From the NCBI RefSeq assembly GCF_009192775.1, contig NZ_VTFX01000005.1:248001-312000 (forward strand): a DNA stretch of 64,000 bases, read 5' to 3'. Made by a program: the position numbers and the translations under genes. A model generated the notes under the pieces. The model did no database searches and had not been told where the DNA came from. It worked only from the letters and a program-made list of their open reading frames with translations. This document shows positions 24,789 to 31,608 of this stretch, one piece after another. The DNA comes from Arthrobacter yangruifuii (GTDB taxonomy: Bacteria > Actinomycetota > Actinomycetes > Actinomycetales > Micrococcaceae). Position 1 is the first letter of the stretch. Every line of letters starts with the position of its first letter.

Positions 24789-25898
24789 TTAGTTGGTGTA
24801 TGCGGGTCGTTTGGCGGCGTCCGACTTGGCGACGCGCTTGTTGCGCACAATCGAGGAGGTCAGCGCGGCGAGGATGAAGACGACGCCGATCAGGCCGGTG
24901 ATGACCTCGTTGATTTCCAGCTCAATGGTGAGCAGCAGGATGGCGGCCAGGGCGCCGATGGCCCAGTGGGCGCCGTGGTCCAGGTAGACGAACTCGTCCA
25001 GCGTGCCCTGGCGGACCAGGAAGACGGTCAGGGAGCGGACGAAGATCGCGCCGATAAGGCCGAGGCCCAGGGCGATGATGATGGGGTCGGAGGTGATCGC
25101 GAAGGCACCGATAACGCCGTCGAAGGAGAACGAGGCGTCAATGACTTCCAGGTAGAGGAAGAGCATGAAGGCAGCCTTGCCGGTGGCCTTGACCAGACCG
25201 CCGTTGCCGGACTTCGGGGCACGCGCTTCGGCGTCGTCCGCATCGAAGTCCTCGTCGCCGTCGACGTCGAACATGTCGCCGAGGCCGGTGACCAGCAGGT
25301 AGGTGATGAGGCCGGCAGCGCCGGCGACGAAGATGTCGACGGTGTGATCGGCGTCGGACAGGCTGGCGGCGGCCAGCAGGGCGGCGAGGCCGACGATCAG
25401 GGACGCGCCGTTGACCTTGCCGATCTTGCCCAGCGGGGCTTCCAGCCAGCGCAGCCAGCGGATCTCGCGCTCCTCGAACATGAAGTCCAGGAAGATCATC
25501 AGCAGGAACAGGCCGCCGAAGGCAGCGATCTGCGGGTGGGCTTCATGCAGGAGGTAGCCGTAGCTGCCGGGCTGGTTCGGATCGCCCTTCTCCAGGGCCA
25601 GCTGCAGGGCCTCGATGGGGTTGATGCTGGCGGTGACGCCCACAATCACGAGCGGGAAGACAATGCGCATGCCGACGACGGCGATGAGGATGCCCACGGT
25701 GAGGAACATCTTCTGCCAGAAGGGGCTCATCTTTTCGAGGATGCGCGCGTTGACCACGGCATTGTCGAAGCTCAGGCTGATTTCGAGCACGCCCAGGATG
25801 GCGCAGAGGATGAGGGCCTCTACCCCACCGTAGAAGAACGCTGTGACCAGCGCGGCGGCCGTGATGACAAACGACCAACCGAAAGTTTTCAGAAACAC
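24789..25898 (-). CDS. TerC-like integral membrane protein (DUF475 type)
   Basis: 369 residues starting at GTG, with AAGGAG eleven bases upstream. About eight to nine hydrophobic helices. Two copies of the TerC signature are visible, VLEISLSFDNAVVNARIL (about 38-55) and IDASFSFDGVIGAFAITSD, whose Asp/Asn residues in the membrane suggest metal-ion transport or sensing. A long acidic cytoplasmic loop (DVDGDEDFDADDAEAR) could bind cations. First gene of the eleven-gene Ter operon, so its promoter region (25899-26196) probably controls the whole module. Confidence 0.92.
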   Translation of the reverse strand: MFLKTFGWSFVITAAALVTAFFYGGVEALILCAILGVLEISLSFDNAVVNARILEKMSPFWQKMFLTVGILIAVVGMRIVFPLVIVGVTASINPIEALQLALEKGDPNQPGSYGYLLHEAHPQIAAFGGLFLLMIFLDFMFEEREIRWLRWLEAPLGKIGKVNGASLIVGLAALLAAASLSDADHTVDIFVAGAAGLITYLLVTGLGDMFDVDGDEDFDADDAEARAPKSGNGGLVKATGKAAFMLFLYLEVIDASFSFDGVIGAFAITSDPIIIALGLGLIGAIFVRSLTVFLVRQGTLDEFVYLDHGAHWAIGALAAILLLTIELEINEVITGLIGVVFILAALTSSIVRNKRVAKSDAAKRPAYTN

Positions 25899-26196
25899 TC
25901 TGCTTGCAGCTCCTTTAGTTCCTGCTCGCAGCCGGTGGGGGCGGGAAGGGCAAAAACTTGATTGAGGATGGCTAGATCCGAAACGAATTAGGCTTCAGTA
26001 TGTCGCACCCCGGAGGGCAGCGGCAACTATCTTTGCTGACGGCACCGGGGCATCCCGGCCCGGGACGGCAATCCACCGGCCGGGCAGACGGCCGGCCCGG
26101 CGGTCCCGCGGTTCCCCGGATTGGGCTGCGGCGTCCATGGTCTGAAAGGATAAAGGAAAGCCTACTTAGTAAGGCGCCCGTTTGAAGGAGGACTGC

Positions 26197-26496
26197 ATGC
26201 AGGACGAAATGAACTCGAATGCGGAACCGGTTCTGAACATTCCGGCGGCCGACGTCGTCAGCGGCGGCGCATCCGCTGCCGCACCCGCCGAGGTGGATCC
26301 CGCGGAGGTTGCCGTCCTGGCCGAGGCCGAGGATCCCGGCACGGATCCCCTCCGGCTGCAGGAGCTGGCCACTGACCATCCGCTGGCCCGGCCCGCCGTC
26401 GCCGCCAATCCGGCCGCCGGCCCGGAACTGCTGGAGTGGCTCGGAGCGCTTGGCGACGCCGGCGTGGCCGAGGCCCTGGCGCGCCGCGCCCGCTAG
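26197..26496 (+). CDS. small protein with variant leucine-rich repeat domain
   Basis: 99 residues; ribosome site AAGGAG six bases before ATG. The N-terminal third is acidic and disordered. The rest (DPLRLQELATDHPLARPAVA, then ANPAAGPELLEWLGALGDAG and VAEALARR) matches, almost residue for residue, the C-terminal tail of the membrane protein ending at 33731, and is the type of domain called variant leucine-rich repeat. Probably a protein-interaction module. Divergent from the Ter operon. Confidence 0.8.
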   Translation: MQDEMNSNAEPVLNIPAADVVSGGASAAAPAEVDPAEVAVLAEAEDPGTDPLRLQELATDHPLARPAVAANPAAGPELLEWLGALGDAGVAEALARRAR

Positions 26497-26672
26497 CCAC
26501 ACCCCGGCTTGCCCCGGACATCCCGCTGCACGCAGTCTGTGCGGCGGGATGGTGCGTTTGGGCGTCGATTGCTGCGGCGTGTCCCGGGACGCCGGTTCTG
26601 AGGGTGCCTAACGATAGTGTGAAGGAAATGAAGAGGCACGCGGAGTTCGGGTGCTGCACTGAGGGGGAGAAG

Positions 26673-27821
26673 ATGACGGATCCAAAATTTGAGGCGCGGC
26701 TGTCGGTGCTCGCAGGCTGGGCGCGGGAGGCTGCCCATCGGGGACACCCGGTTCCGTCGGACACCGATCTGGAAACCATCAGCCGCTTGAAGGATGCCTC
26801 CACCGACCAGGTGGACCGGCAAGCAGTGGAGCCGTGGCTGCCCACAATCCAGTGGCTTTTGAAGCAGGCCGCGTTCGGCGTTGCCGCGCCTCATCAGCAG
26901 CTGCCCGTGGAACTGGCCCAGCCTCTCGGGTTCACCGAGATGGCCGTGGAGGTTGCCGGCGTCGGGGAACCCGAGCCTGTCGAAGTTTCTGCCGCACCTG
27001 CAGAACCCAGCCCGGCTGTGCCGGACGCCGTTCCCGAGGTTGAGGTCAGCCTGGTGGACGTAGCGCCAGCGCAGAAAGGCGAGGCCGAAGGCACTGTGAC
27101 CGTGGTGGCCAAGATCAAGCCGGCGACGGCACAAAGCAAAATGCCCAAATGGGAATCCGACGCGCGGGAAAGCGTCAAAGCCGCGGTGAAGAAATTCGCG
27201 AAGCCGCTGCAGAGCCTTTTGGAGCGTGACGCCAACGAAGGCGACACCCGGCTTGTCGTGACGGATCTGCTCTGCGAGGGCCTCGGGTATGACAAGTTCC
27301 GGGACCTGACCACCGAGTACATGGTGAAGCAGGACTTCGCGGACTACGGGGTGCGGATCGACAAGCAGCTGGTCGGCTTCATCGAGGTCAAGCGGATCAG
27401 CCAGAAGCTCAACGAGCGCCATCTCCGGCAGGTGCAGATGTACGCCGTGAACGAGGGCGTCGAGTGGATGATCCTCACCAACGGGCAGGTCTGGCGTGCC
27501 TACCATTTGACCGGCGGTCTGCCCGTAGTGGTGGACATGGCCTTCGAAGTGGACCTACTGGGACCGGAAAGCGTGGCAGAAAAGGCAGAAAAGCTTTTCT
27601 ATCTCCACCGTGAAGCGCTCAAGCGCCGCAAGATCGATGATCTCTGGAAGCATCGTGCGGCTACGTCGCCGGAAGCCCTGCTGGACATTCTGCTTTCCGA
27701 TACCGTGCTGGACGCCATCCGGAAGGAGGTCAAGCGCAATAGCGGGATTTCCACGACCGTGCAGGACCTGGCCACCGTGCTGCGTATGGAGGTAGTGGAC
27801 CGGAAGCTCATCGCAAAGTAG
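26673..27821 (+). CDS. orphan HsdR_N-type nuclease-domain protein
   Basis: 382 residues from the ATG after GAGGGGGAG. The N-terminal third is a helical domain followed by an acidic/Pro linker. Residues about 160-290 match the HSDR_N_2 nuclease-like domain: NEGDTRLVVTDLLCEGLGYD, then YGVRID (Asp about 230) and FIEVKR (Glu 238, Lys 240), the PD-(D/E)XK core, then RQVQMYAVNEGVEWMILTNG. A helical C-terminal region follows. No helicase, methyltransferase or specificity gene is nearby, so this is not a complete restriction system. It may cut nucleic acid or only bind it; role in defence or in Ter-linked DNA processing is speculative. Confidence 0.75.
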   Translation: MTDPKFEARLSVLAGWAREAAHRGHPVPSDTDLETISRLKDASTDQVDRQAVEPWLPTIQWLLKQAAFGVAAPHQQLPVELAQPLGFTEMAVEVAGVGEPEPVEVSAAPAEPSPAVPDAVPEVEVSLVDVAPAQKGEAEGTVTVVAKIKPATAQSKMPKWESDARESVKAAVKKFAKPLQSLLERDANEGDTRLVVTDLLCEGLGYDKFRDLTTEYMVKQDFADYGVRIDKQLVGFIEVKRISQKLNERHLRQVQMYAVNEGVEWMILTNGQVWRAYHLTGGLPVVVDMAFEVDLLGPESVAEKAEKLFYLHREALKRRKIDDLWKHRAATSPEALLDILLSDTVLDAIRKEVKRNSGISTTVQDLATVLRMEVVDRKLIAK

Positions 27822-27891
27822 CTCTGGGACTAACCCGTCCTTGCGGGGCGGGCCCGCCTCAGCGCGACCCGCCCTGCCCGTTCGGCCCTGC

Positions 27892-28656
27892 CTAGATTTC
27901 CGCGACGGCCACCAGGGGGAAGGTGGGGGTGGTGGACCCGCCCGCCGGTTCCACCGTCAGGGCCACGGCCCCGGCCCGGGCGACGTCCCCGCCCAGCCAG
28001 ATGCCCACGTCCCCGCCGGAAAAGTGCGTATCCGGAATCGGGGTATCGCCCTCCAGCAGCCAGAGCTGATATTCGCGTCCTTCACCGGGATCCGGCAGGC
28101 CCGCTGCGACGAAGAGGGCTTCATCCTCCTCGCGGGAGACCACCAGCGTTGCCGGCCGGCCGTCGACGTCGACGCGGTGCGTGGTGACGTCCGGTGCGGC
28201 CAGCAGCCGGTTCTCCCGGTCCTGTTCCTGGGCCGAGAGCTGTTCCTGCTGCTGCTGCTCCGACCGCGCTCCCAGGCTCCAGCCCGCAACGGCGATTCCC
28301 GGAAGCAGGACGGCAGCGGCTGCGGCGGCCAGCAGTCGCTGACCCCGGCGCCGTCGTCGTTGTTCGTCCAGGGAGACGACGACGGCGGGTGCGGCCTCGG
28401 GCGGCCGGGCAGGCAGCGGCTGCGTGCCGGCGATGGCAGACAGCACCGACGCACGCAGGGCCGCCGGCGGAGCCTGCGCGGTTCCGGCGGCGAGCTCGGC
28501 AGTGACGTCGGCGTAGCCGGCAAGCTCAGCCCGGCAGCGCGGGCACTGCGCCAGATGACGTTCGAAGGCGGCACGCTCATCCGGCTCAAGCGCATCAACG
28601 GAATACAGCGGGGCCAGATCATGGAGCTCCCCGAAGTGCTGGTTCTGCTCGTTCAT
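27892..28656 (-). CDS. rskA: anti-sigma-K factor, RskA family
   Basis: 254 residues. N-terminal zinc anti-sigma domain with HLAQCPRCRAEL (H-x3-C-x2-C), one membrane helix after a basic cluster (LLAAAAAAVLLPGIAVAGW), and an extracytoplasmic domain ending in EYQLWLLEGDTPIPD ... VEPAGGSTTPTFPL, the RskA C-terminal signature. It would hold SigK at the membrane until proteolysed. Its ATG overlaps the sigK stop by four bases, so the two are co-translated. Confidence 0.93.
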   Translation of the reverse strand: MNEQNQHFGELHDLAPLYSVDALEPDERAAFERHLAQCPRCRAELAGYADVTAELAAGTAQAPPAALRASVLSAIAGTQPLPARPPEAAPAVVVSLDEQRRRRRGQRLLAAAAAAVLLPGIAVAGWSLGARSEQQQQEQLSAQEQDRENRLLAAPDVTTHRVDVDGRPATLVVSREEDEALFVAAGLPDPGEGREYQLWLLEGDTPIPDTHFSGGDVGIWLGGDVARAGAVALTVEPAGGSTTPTFPLVAVAEI

Positions 28657-29258
28657 GACTGTCCTCCCCCCAGTGCCGACCGAAGCCTGTTCAAACCGTC
28701 GCGGATCCGGGCCTTGGCCGTGCCCAGCGGTATTTCGAGGCGCGCGGCAACCTCCTGGTAGGTGAATCCCTGGTAGTAGGCCATGGCCACGGCTTCGCGC
28801 TGGAGCGGGGTGAGAGCACCCAGCCCGGTGCGCACTTCGTTGGTCTTCATGCCCTGCTCCACCTCCTGCCATGTCTGGTCCACGGGAGTTCCGCTCCGCT
28901 GGTCCTCGTAGTTTTGTTCCCGGTCCCGTTCCCGGGCCACCTGGCGCACCCGGTCCACGGCCCTGCGGTGGGCAAGGGTGCATAACCATCCCAGCACCGA
29001 TCCACGGGTTGTGTCGAAGCGCGCCGACTGCTGCCAGGCCATGAGGTAGACCTCCTGGACCACTTCGGCGGCGATTTCCGGAGACCGGACCACCCGCAGG
29101 GCCACCCCGTACACCTTGGCCGCGGTGGCGTCATAGAGAGCGGCGAAACCGGCCTCGTCTCCGTTCCCGGAGCGGCGCACCAGTTCGGCCAGGCCGGCTG
29201 CAGGGTCCTCGTGCACGGCTTCGGAGGACTCCGCCGGGCCGCTCCCGGAATCAGTCAT
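28653..29258 (-). CDS. sigK: ECF RNA polymerase sigma factor, SigK-like
   Basis: 201 residues. Sigma region 2 (FAALYDATAAKVYGVALRVV ... EVVQEVYLMAWQ) and region 4 (LTPLQREAVAMAYYQGFTYQ, then LEIPLGTAKARIRDGLNRLR) are complete. The ATG at 29258 follows GGGAG. An in-frame ATG at 29399 lies eight bases after a SigK-like -10 element and could give a leaderless longer form, but codon use in that extension looks non-coding. Paired with RskA; both regulate the divergent CHRD/sortase genes judging by promoter motifs. Confidence 0.93.
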   Translation of the reverse strand: MTDSGSGPAESSEAVHEDPAAGLAELVRRSGNGDEAGFAALYDATAAKVYGVALRVVRSPEIAAEVVQEVYLMAWQQSARFDTTRGSVLGWLCTLAHRRAVDRVRQVARERDREQNYEDQRSGTPVDQTWQEVEQGMKTNEVRTGLGALTPLQREAVAMAYYQGFTYQEVAARLEIPLGTAKARIRDGLNRLRSALGGGQS

Positions 29259-29406
29259 GGGCTCCCACAGGTCATCCCTTCGGCGGCGGGCCCCCGCGCA
29301 GGCTGCGGGCGGGGATATGTTCGCTGAGAACAATGCCACACTTTGGCAGCCGGCACCGACGTGTCGCCCCGTGGAGCGGGGCGGTGAAGTTTTCTCCATG
29401 TCTTCT

Positions 29407-29433
29407 GTTCGCAGCCAAGCTGCTGCCGGATGG
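29407..29433 (-). promoter_or_regulatory. SigK-type promoter for sigK-rskA (autoregulation)
   Basis: On the minus strand, CCATCC (29433-29428), sixteen bases, then CGAAC (29411-29407). The same elements with the same spacing precede the CHRD gene. They match the -35/-10 pattern known for mycobacterial SigK (CCATCC / CCGAAT). Confidence 0.6.
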
Positions 29434-29495
29434 GTGGTGTTCCTTTTACCCGGACAAGTAACCGGCGGGCATTTGAAAGTATTTTTCCCCGGGAC

Positions 29496-29522
29496 CCATC
29501 CGGGACGGGATCGGCTCCGAAC
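29496..29522 (+). promoter_or_regulatory. SigK-type promoter for CHRD protein and sortase
   Basis: CCATCC at 29496-29501, sixteen bases, then CGAAC at 29518-29522 (CCGAAC if read as a hexamer). It would start transcription about 60 bases before the CHRD gene. Spacing is identical to the promoter facing sigK. Confidence 0.65.
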
Positions 29523-29589
29523 CTTCCATGTCTAACGCCCGATGCACGCATTTCGATGTGCACACCGACACACGACGAAGGAACCGATC

Positions 29590-30366
29590 ATGAACAAGAA
29601 GATGCGCCTGCTTGCCGTTCCCACCCTGGCCATGGCGGCACTGGCCCTCTCGAGCGGCCCCGCCATGGCCCACGGCGAGGACTCCTGGTCCAGCCAGGCC
29701 ACGCTGAACACCATTAACAACTCGGGCACCACCGGCCAGGCCATGGTGGAAGTGCACGGCATGGAAGCCAAGGTGACGGTCAACGTCTCCGGCGCAGCAG
29801 AGACGTTTATGGACGGGGCCTTCCCGCATGCCCAGCACATCCACATCGCTGCCCAGGGCGTGTGCCCCGGACCCGACGCGGACACCGACGGCGACGGCGT
29901 CGTCAACACCACCGAAGGCCACCCGTACTACGGGATGATCGGGACCTCCCTCACCACCGAAGGTGATACCAGCGCAGACTCCGCACTGGCCGTGGAGCGC
30001 TTCCCGGGCGGATCCGCCTACACCTACGAGCGCACCCTCGACCTGACGCCCGAGACCGCTGCATCGCTGAAGGACGGCTCCGCAGTGGTAGTGGTCCATG
30101 GCGTGGATCCGTCGCGGATGCCTGCTGCCGCCGCGGCGAAGATGTCGGACCTCGACCCGTCGCTGCCTGCCGCTGCGACCCTTCCGGCCGCCTGCGGCAC
30201 CCTCATGGGGTCGCAGATGGAGGCGATGCCCGAAGGCGGCGCTGACACCGGTGTGGAGGCAGCAGCCGGCAACAGCAACGCTGCCGGGATTGCCGTAGCC
30301 GGCGGCGCCGGAGTCCTGGCCCTGGGCGGTGCGGCGATGGTTATCCGCCGGCGTGCCCGCGCCTAA
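29590..30366 (+). CDS. secreted, membrane-anchored CHRD domain protein
   Basis: 258 residues. Signal peptide MNKKMRLLAVPTLAMAALAL ... GPAMA with a probable cleavage before HGED. The domain that follows (AEVTV-type strands, PHAQHIHIAAQGVCPGPDAD and VVHGVDPSRMP) fits CHRD proteins, with His residues that could bind metal. A loop DADTDGDGVV looks like a calcium-binding thrombospondin-type repeat. The C-terminus has a hydrophobic helix and RRRARA; no clear LPxTG motif precedes it. Expressed from a SigK-type promoter and probably co-transcribed with the sortase 27 bases downstream. Confidence 0.88.
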   Translation: MNKKMRLLAVPTLAMAALALSSGPAMAHGEDSWSSQATLNTINNSGTTGQAMVEVHGMEAKVTVNVSGAAETFMDGAFPHAQHIHIAAQGVCPGPDADTDGDGVVNTTEGHPYYGMIGTSLTTEGDTSADSALAVERFPGGSAYTYERTLDLTPETAASLKDGSAVVVVHGVDPSRMPAAAAAKMSDLDPSLPAAATLPAACGTLMGSQMEAMPEGGADTGVEAAAGNSNAAGIAVAGGAGVLALGGAAMVIRRRARA

Positions 30367-30393
30367 GACTGCTGTTAGCTGAAGCCGATTCGC

Positions 30394-31059
30394 ATGACGG
30401 TATCCAGCCACGGCCGCCGCGCAGGACTATTGTCCTGCGCGGCGGCCGCGCTTCTCCTGCTTCCGGGGTGCACGGCAACGTCCGACCCGGAGGCCGGAGC
30501 GCCTCCCAGCCCGACGACGTCGGCGTCGTCACCGTCCGTTGCGCCGAGCGTGACCCCTGCACCCGGCCCTTCCGGCACCCCGACGGCGGATCAGGACCCG
30601 GTGCTGGCACCGTCGGCACCGGTGTCCCTCTCCATCCCCTCCACCGGCACCGCATCCGAGCTGCTTCGGCTGGGACTGCGCAAAGACGGCAGCCTCGAGG
30701 TTCCGCCCGAACCGCCGGGCTCGCCGGCGGGCTGGTACACCGGTTCGCCCACCCCGGGGGAGCGCGGACCGGCTGTCCTGCTGGGGCACGTCAACGCCAC
30801 CGGCGGCGGCGAAGGAGTCTTCGCGGGCCTGCGGTCCCTGAAGCCCGGCGACCGCATCGACATCGCCCGGGAGGACGGAACCACAGCCGCCTTCACCGTC
30901 GACCGAGCGGAGCAGTACGGCAAGGATGACTTTCCGACGCTTGCGGTATACGGAAACACGGCCGATGCGCAGCTGCGCCTCATCACCTGCGACGGCTATG
31001 ACCCCGCCACCGGGACCTTCGATGACAACTACGTTGTGTACGCGACCCTCAGCCGCTGA
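30394..31059 (+). CDS. class F sortase, predicted lipoprotein
   Basis: 221 residues. Lipobox LLLLPGC (Cys 26), then a Ser/Pro/Thr linker and a sortase domain. The catalytic His is in LLGHVN (H132) and the catalytic Cys in LITCDGYD (C199). The Arg normally found about ten residues after the Cys (as in HYRDN of class F enzymes) is not evident: the position reads TFDDN. It may attach or process envelope proteins, possibly the adjacent CHRD protein, though that protein lacks an obvious sorting signal. Co-transcription with the CHRD gene is likely. Confidence 0.88.
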   Translation: MTVSSHGRRAGLLSCAAAALLLLPGCTATSDPEAGAPPSPTTSASSPSVAPSVTPAPGPSGTPTADQDPVLAPSAPVSLSIPSTGTASELLRLGLRKDGSLEVPPEPPGSPAGWYTGSPTPGERGPAVLLGHVNATGGGEGVFAGLRSLKPGDRIDIAREDGTTAAFTVDRAEQYGKDDFPTLAVYGNTADAQLRLITCDGYDPATGTFDDNYVVYATLSR

Positions 31060-31203
31060 CACCGGCCGTCCCCGCAGATAGCCGTAGATAGCCGGACATG
31101 GCCCGGACACGGCCCGTGCTAGGGTCGGTGGCGATACGTGTCTGTTGGCTCGGGGGAACCATCATGTACTCCTTCCGGGTCCTGGCTGGCCACTGGGGGA
31201 GTT

Positions 31204-31608
31204 GTGAAACGCTGCATGTCCAGCGGTGCCGGGCTGCTGCCGCACCGGCGGTTCTACGCCGGGTGCCGGGCAGGCATGGTCCGCCCCGGGACTTCCGCCC
31301 CGGATACGGCCCGCTGCCCGGCACCCGCAGCTGTACCTCCTCCCGCCGCGGCTGACCAGCCGATACTCCGGTCCGAGCAGGCTCCCGCCGCGGTCTTCGA
31401 CGTGCTCAATCCGTCTGCGGCGGCGCGCCCACCGGCAACTTTGTCGCTGCAAGCGCGGATACCGCGCTCGACTCCCTTGAGCGCCCTGGTAGCGGCACGG
31501 CCGCGGCCAACGAAGGAGCAGGCGTCCGGGCTGGCGGTTGAGCCTGCAGTCGAGGCTGCCGGAGATACGGCAGTACAGACTTTGAAGAATCCATGGAAGG
31601 CGTTATGA
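31204..31608 (+). pseudogene. degenerate zinc-ribbon ORF upstream of a zinc-ribbon membrane protein
   Basis: Reading from GTG 31204 gives MKRCMSSGAGLLPHRRFYAG then CRAGM, a clear but damaged version of the CxxCGxxLxPxxRFCxxCGxxM zinc ribbon: one Cys of each pair is replaced (Ser and Tyr). An Ala/Pro-rich tail of about 110 residues follows, with less biased third positions. The stop overlaps the next ATG (ATGA), as in a coupled gene. It could be a functional small protein, but loss of two zinc ligands suggests decay. Upstream, 31060-31203 holds short direct repeats and no other gene. Confidence 0.4.

Noticed and set aside
24309-25961. 550-codon open frame on the plus strand opposite terC and terZ-like genes
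   Set aside because: Complement of well-identified TerC and TerD coding sequence; composition typical of an antisense shadow.
26673-27821. complete type I restriction-modification system
   Set aside because: Only an HsdR_N-like domain is present; no helicase motor, HsdM or HsdS gene lies nearby.
31164-31355. 63-codon ORF with a strong ribosome site (GGGGGA before ATG)
   Set aside because: Arg-rich translation without any pattern; the overlapping frame from 31204 carries the readable zinc-ribbon remnant.
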